From Thermococci archaeon (lineage in GTDB: Archaea > Hadarchaeota > B88-G9): 8,774 bases of DNA. The DNA lies in NCBI GenBank assembly GCA_003660555.1, contig QMUK01000051.1, forward strand, positions 1 to 8,774. Reading direction: 5' to 3'. Below, one piece after another: positions 5,615-8,774 of the stretch (positions are counted from its first letter, which is position 1; each line of letters starts with the position of its first letter). A program made the position numbers and the translations under genes. The notes under the pieces were generated by a model. It did no database searches. It saw only the letters and a program-made list of their open reading frames with translations, and was not told the DNA's origin.

Positions 5615-6752
5615 CAGTACAAGCGATACAGGGATCGAAACTCATCAGTAGTGGAGGTATGTCGTTGTAACTCACGTCCTTCATGACTTCCGGCAATATC
5701 GGTATGTTCGCTAATGTGGGCGTCCTTATCCTCACCCTATCTGGCATTATACCCCCAGTCCCTTTCACGTAGTAGAATAGCTCTCCTCTCGGTGCTTCGT
5801 TTCTACAAACAGCCTCATATTTCGGGTTAGCAGTGACCTTGATTGATATCTCTCCTTCTTCTGTAGATTTAATTGCTTCTCTAATTATCCTAATGCTTTC
5901 ATAACATTCTCTGACTCTTACTAGACATCTCGCTAAGCTATCTCCTTCCTCCATCGTGACCATCTCGAATCCTAGATCCTTATACAGACCCCAATCATCT
6001 TCTACTCTGCAATCGGTTTTCACTCCCGAGGCTCTAGCCATAGGCCCAACTATTCCATATTCTAAAGCCATTTCCTTAGAAACTACACCAAGTCCCTTGA
6101 GCCTAGATACGAGAGTCCTATCTTTTGTGAATATCTTCTCCATGAATTCAACACTCTTCTCTATTTCATTGAGCTTATCTAGGAGAACTCTCTCCTTGTC
6201 CTTTGGTATGTCTCTATTGACTCCGCCCACACAGACCACGTCGTATTGCACTCTGTTCCCGAATAACATGTCTGCTAAATCCATAATCATCTCCCTGTCT
6301 CTCCAAATATGCATGAAAACGTTCTCGTATCCGCAAACCTCTGCCAAATGTCCATTTATTAGAAAATGAGACTGAAGTCTATTTATCTCCAAGGCGATCA
6401 TTCTTATTGCTTTAGCTCTGTCTGGTATCTCCCTGTCTATGCCTATCGCTCTCTCCATCACTACTGCACAAGGTATAGTGTGAGCCGCAGAGCATATTCC
6501 GCAAACCCTTCCTACGACGTATGGAGCTTTCCTGAAGTCGAACATGGTAGTTAGGGCTTTTTCTATCCCTCTGTGAACGTATGCAATGTCGAACTTGATT
6601 TCCTTAACTATTTCGTTCTCAGTGTCGAAAATGAATTTTATTGGTTCTGGTAAGGCCACGTGCTGGCTTCCAAAGGGTATGGTCGTGTATACTTTCTCCT
6701 TGATTTGTATTTCTCTCGTCTTGTTCTTAGATTCACTTGCCAAGTTTATCAC
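5607..6752 (-). CDS. echE: Ech-type [NiFe]-hydrogenase large (catalytic) subunit
   Basis: This subunit carries the Ni-Fe active site where protons are reduced or H2 oxidised on the cytoplasmic side of the membrane complex. With a GTG start it has 381 residues. The L1 motif GRVCGICSAAH (81-91) gives C84 and C87; the L2 motif FDPCIACTGR (372-381) gives C375 and C378. All four Ni ligands are therefore present, so this is a true hydrogenase rather than a NuoD/FpoD relative. The protein ends exactly at the L2 arginine, with no C-terminal peptide to remove. E61xx is replaced by the usual H-R-G-I-E motif (60-64), typical of group 4 enzymes. It overlaps echD by 20 bases. TTG at 6743 (codon 4) is an equally plausible start, as its spacing from AGGTGAT copies that of echF; this would give 378 residues. 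Confidence 0.95.
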   Translation of the reverse strand: MINLASESKNKTREIQIKEKVYTTIPFGSQHVALPEPIKFIFDTENEIVKEIKFDIAYVHRGIEKALTTMFDFRKAPYVVGRVCGICSAAHTIPCAVVMERAIGIDREIPDRAKAIRMIALEINRLQSHFLINGHLAEVCGYENVFMHIWRDREMIMDLADMLFGNRVQYDVVCVGGVNRDIPKDKERVLLDKLNEIEKSVEFMEKIFTKDRTLVSRLKGLGVVSKEMALEYGIVGPMARASGVKTDCRVEDDWGLYKDLGFEMVTMEEGDSLARCLVRVRECYESIRIIREAIKSTEEGEISIKVTANPKYEAVCRNEAPRGELFYYVKGTGGIMPDRVRIRTPTLANIPILPEVMKDVSYNDIPPLLMSFDPCIACTGR

Positions 6753-7119
6753 CTCTCCTAAGTGGAGCTCTCGGACTTTCAGGTGTTAGGAAGAAGTTCT
6801 CCACTCTCCCCTCTATGTTTATGCCGAAGAGATCTGCTATTTCCCATTCTTGAACGAAAGCTGGCTTAACTATATCTGAGATGCTTGGTACCTTTTCTCC
6901 GTAATCAAATGGTGCCTTCACTAAAAGAACAACGTTACTTTCTTTTTTCAGGAACCAATATCTTATTTCCATTTTGTTCCCATCGTCATAGGCGTCTACT
7001 CCAATGTAGTGTACCTTTTTCGGATCATATATCTCCCTTATCTTTTCTCTTATTTTTTCCAGAGTTGTTTCAATCACGGAGAAATTCCTTATGCCTTTCT
7101 CTGGTGGTAGCTCCTTCAT
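6733..7119 (-). CDS. echD: Ech-type hydrogenase NuoC-like (30 kDa) subunit
   Basis: This 128-residue soluble protein belongs to the NuoC/30-kDa family, which bridges small and large subunits in complex I-like enzymes and has no cofactor of its own. Its C-terminal part shows the family signature: KVPSISDIV (76-84), then A-x3-EWEIADLFGINIEG (87-104), followed by a proline-rich region (TPESPRAPLRRGDK). No cysteines are present, as expected. The N-terminal half has the usual alternating pattern with a short DAYDDGNKMEIRYWF strand pair. ATG 7119 overlaps the echC stop (ATGA) and follows a GAGG five bases upstream, within a GGAGGAG-rich stretch, so translation is likely coupled. Length is at the short end for NuoC relatives but normal for Ech/Mbh-type operons. 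Confidence 0.92.
   Translation of the reverse strand: MKELPPEKGIRNFSVIETTLEKIREKIREIYDPKKVHYIGVDAYDDGNKMEIRYWFLKKESNVVLLVKAPFDYGEKVPSISDIVKPAFVQEWEIADLFGINIEGRVENFFLTPESPRAPLRRGDKLGK
6748..6759 (-). promoter_or_regulatory. Ribosome binding site of echE, ambiguous between two starts
   Basis: On the minus strand this reads AGGAGAGGTGAT. The GGAG part lies only a few bases from GTG 6752, which itself is inside the element. The GGTGAT part lies four bases before TTG 6743, closely repeating the layout of the echF site. The second reading seems slightly better but the sequence alone does not settle it. Confidence 0.5.
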
Positions 7120-7631
7120 CTTTTCCTCATCTCCTCCAAGACTTTTCTCCTATCGTTTAAAGACGGGAATCTCTCTTTAATATACTCCGGCAATTCTATG
7201 TTCTCCTTAGTCTTCTTAGAGAGTATCTCCAGTGCTTTGACTACTCCATCTATAATTTGGTGAGGCCTAGCTGCGCAACCCGGGACATAAACGTCCACTG
7301 GTATTACTTTGTCCACTCCGTTCTCAACGTTGTACATGTTTCTGAAAACTCCTCCATCGCAGGCACAACTCCCAACTGCCACCACTACTTTAGGTTCTGG
7401 GACCTGAAGGTACAAGTTGATGAGTCTCTCCCTACATCTTTTAGTAACTGGGCCTGTGACTAAGAAAACGTCCGCTTGCTTTGGATTCCCTCTGTTGATC
7501 ATCCCGAATCTCTCTACGTCGTATCTAGGAGTTAAAACCGCTAATATTTCTATGTCACATCCATTGCAACCACCTGTGTCGTAATGTAGTATCCAAGGAG
7601 ACTTGACCCTACTCAACGCGAATATGCTCAT
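7116..7631 (-). CDS. echC: Ech-type [NiFe]-hydrogenase small subunit (NuoB-like)
   Basis: This 171-residue subunit holds the single [4Fe-4S] cluster next to the Ni-Fe site and receives electrons from EchF. The cluster ligands are seen as GGCNGCDIE (C22, C25), VGSCACDGG (C89) and VPGCAARP (C119). This is the compact, group 4 form: there is no twin-arginine signal and no extra cluster-binding C-terminal domain, so the enzyme stays on the cytoplasmic face. Residues 135-171 form a charged tail (KKTKENIELPEYIKERF and beyond). ATG 7631 follows AGGGGTG six bases upstream, and the upstream TAA stop of echB shares no gap (TAAATG is abutting). It overlaps echD by 4 bases. NuoB-type subunits of complex I differ by a tandem CC motif, which is absent here. 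Confidence 0.95.
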   Translation of the reverse strand: MSIFALSRVKSPWILHYDTGGCNGCDIEILAVLTPRYDVERFGMINRGNPKQADVFLVTGPVTKRCRERLINLYLQVPEPKVVVAVGSCACDGGVFRNMYNVENGVDKVIPVDVYVPGCAARPHQIIDGVVKALEILSKKTKENIELPEYIKERFPSLNDRRKVLEEMRKR

Positions 7632-8471
7632 TTATAACACCCCTACGTAGTTCAAGACCAAATTAACCAAAACCAAGGGAATGGAGATTTCCCAAGTGTA
7701 TTTCACCATGTCCCAGTAACTCAATCTGGCTGTGGAATTATCAACTGCTAGAACAAACGTGAAAGTAACTGAAATAGCAATTAAAGTTATTACTGGATTT
7801 CCCAAGAAGAACATAGCTATTAGTCCGGCGGATAACACCTCTTCTAACCACTTAGCCAGATATATCGGTGCATAGAATGGACCACTGTACTCTATCTCTG
7901 GGCCGCCTATTATCTCCTGATGTGCTTCACTCACGTCAAATGGGGATTTCTTGAGTTTTGCAGGTAGTACTGCAACTAAAGCTAGAAATGCTAGGGGCAT
8001 AGACTTGAATAGGAAGTTAGAATTAAAGATCTCTGAAAGTAAGAAGGTACCTGTGTTCAGGTAGAGGTTTGCAGCAATCATTATCAAAACTGGTTCAACA
8101 GCTAATATGTGTAACAATTCCCTGGTAGCCCCTACTTGGCTGTAAGAAGATCTGACTCCGTATGCTCCCATGGATAATAGGGCTAAGCTCATTCCATGGA
8201 AGAATATAACTAGGAGGAAGTCTCCTCCGAGCAAGAAAGTGGCAAGGGCTATTACCATTGCCACAAGATGTGCATAAGCCATGATTACGTGATAATTGTT
8301 TATTAGAATTGGTCTCTTTTGTAGCAGCTTGAAGAGGTCATAGAAGGGCTGTACTATCGGTGGACCTACCCTATTCTGCATCCTAGCATTCAACTTCCTG
8401 AATGTTCCCTCTAACAATCCTCCTATTAGTGGAGACAGTACCAATAGCGATGCTGGGAGTAGGAAATCCAT
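7632..8471 (-). CDS. echB: Ech-type hydrogenase membrane subunit, NuoH-like
   Basis: This 279-residue protein is the NuoH/EchB subunit that anchors the hydrogenase module and links electron transfer to ion movement. About eight membrane segments are visible, near residues 3-20, 62-82, 84-105, 118-138, 156-172, 211-230, 229-244 and 263-278. Family motifs are clear: RMQNRVGPP-x-VQPFYD (30-45), SYSQVGATREL (109-119), and the acidic loop KSPFDVSEAHQEIIGGPEIEYSGP (175-198 region) that faces the cytoplasmic module. ATG 8471 has GGGGGTG five bases upstream. Its first base overlaps the last base of the echA stop (TGATG), and its own stop abuts echC. The membrane part appears to lack a separate set of Mrp-type antiporter genes in the visible stretch, favouring an Ech rather than an Mbh complex. 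Confidence 0.94.
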   Translation of the reverse strand: MDFLLPASLLVLSPLIGGLLEGTFRKLNARMQNRVGPPIVQPFYDLFKLLQKRPILINNYHVIMAYAHLVAMVIALATFLLGGDFLLVIFFHGMSLALLSMGAYGVRSSYSQVGATRELLHILAVEPVLIMIAANLYLNTGTFLLSEIFNSNFLFKSMPLAFLALVAVLPAKLKKSPFDVSEAHQEIIGGPEIEYSGPFYAPIYLAKWLEEVLSAGLIAMFFLGNPVITLIAISVTFTFVLAVDNSTARLSYWDMVKYTWEISIPLVLVNLVLNYVGVL

Positions 8472-8774
8472 CAGAGCACCCCCATTAGGAGTATTAGGAG
8501 GAGAAACACTGAAGCTATTGGATTGAATATTCTGCTAAGGTGCTCGTCGTTCAACTTATCCAAGAAGTAATAAGCTCCTAAGTTTGGTTCTATAGGTTCT
8601 CCACATGTGTATTCGTAAACTAGATCTGCTTTTCTCCAAGTATGGAAGTATCCTAGAATTGGAAGAGCAAATGCCAGAGAGAAAAGGAGTAATAGCTGCC
8701 ACGAGTCTATTCTCCCTGCATTTAATATTAGGCCGAGGCCTTTTTCCCTTATACCCGATTCAATGAGAGACTTA
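8471..8774 (-). CDS. echA: Ech-type hydrogenase membrane subunit EchA (NuoL/N-like), C-terminal end only
   Basis: I translated the minus strand from the right edge: 100 codons are open down to a TGA at 8473-8471. The peptide includes DSWQLLLLFSLAFALPILGY (one membrane helix), then WRKADLVYEYTCGEPIEPN, and finally a second helix ending SVFLLLILLMGVL. The Y-x-CGE motif between the last two helices is typical of EchA/HyfB-like relatives of NuoL, as I recall them. The full protein should have over 600 residues and act as the antiporter-like ion-translocating subunit. The start and the functional lysine and glutamate residues are outside the window. It is the first visible gene of the operon and overlaps echB by one base, so an intact operon is expected. 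The family is inferred from position and the short motif. Confidence 0.8.
   Translation of the reverse strand, partial: KSLIESGIREKGLGLILNAGRIDSWQLLLLFSLAFALPILGYFHTWRKADLVYEYTCGEPIEPNLGAYYFLDKLNDEHLSRIFNPIASVFLLLILLMGVL

Noticed and set aside
5956-6369. 137-codon open frame antisense to echE
   Set aside because: It is a serine/threonine-rich shadow of the hydrogenase large subunit, whose own frame carries all catalytic motifs.
1-8774. CRISPR array, insertion sequence, att site or phage region
   Set aside because: No regularly spaced repeats, no transposase or integrase frame, no terminal inverted repeats and no tRNA were seen; the window is almost fully covered by conserved cellular genes.

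Overview
The window looks like part of an archaeal chromosome, most likely from a thermophile of the Thermoproteota/Korarchaeota side of the tree. The evidence is an XPB helicase paired with the Bax1 nuclease (an archaeal pairing), a GTP-type PEP carboxykinase of archaeal style, very strong Shine-Dalgarno sites matching a GATCACCTCC 16S 3' end, frequent TTG/GTG starts, and heavy use of AGA/AGG for arginine. The lineage is inferred; no rRNA or other marker is present.

Layout, left to right. Positions 1-242 (minus) hold the N-terminal 80 codons of a PEP carboxykinase that runs off the left edge. Positions 243-655 are the only long non-coding stretch, a divergent intergenic region with a TATA-like box and several short inverted repeats. 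Positions 656-5189 (plus) hold a tight four-gene run: a cation diffusion facilitator metal exporter, TatC, XPB helicase and Bax1 nuclease. CDF/tatC and xpb/bax1 overlap, and tatC and xpb are 40 bp apart. Positions 5186-8774 (minus) hold a six-gene group 4 (Ech-type) [NiFe]-hydrogenase operon in the classic order echA-B-C-D-E-F. Only the C-terminal 100 residues of echA are inside the window; the other five genes are complete and are joined by overlaps or gaps of a few bases. The two arrays converge so closely that the bax1 and echF stop codons overlap.

How the genes work together. The Ech-type complex should couple ferredoxin oxidation to proton reduction (or the reverse) and move ions across the membrane through the EchA and EchB subunits. 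EchC and EchE carry the electron-transfer cluster and Ni-Fe site, EchF supplies two [4Fe-4S] clusters, and EchD is the NuoC-like linker. XPB and Bax1 form a helicase-nuclease machine for DNA repair. TatC and the CDF protein are membrane proteins with no clear functional tie to the repair pair; the link is transcriptional at most.

No clearly undescribed multi-gene system is visible. The points most worth a second look are: a TatC that appears to lack two usually conserved membrane glutamates; an XPB with a 30-bp tandem duplication and a changed RED motif; a hydrogenase large subunit that ends directly after its last Ni-binding motif and so should need no C-terminal protease; stop codons of two convergent operons that overlap; and inverted repeats downstream of a TATA-like box in the 413-bp intergenic region.
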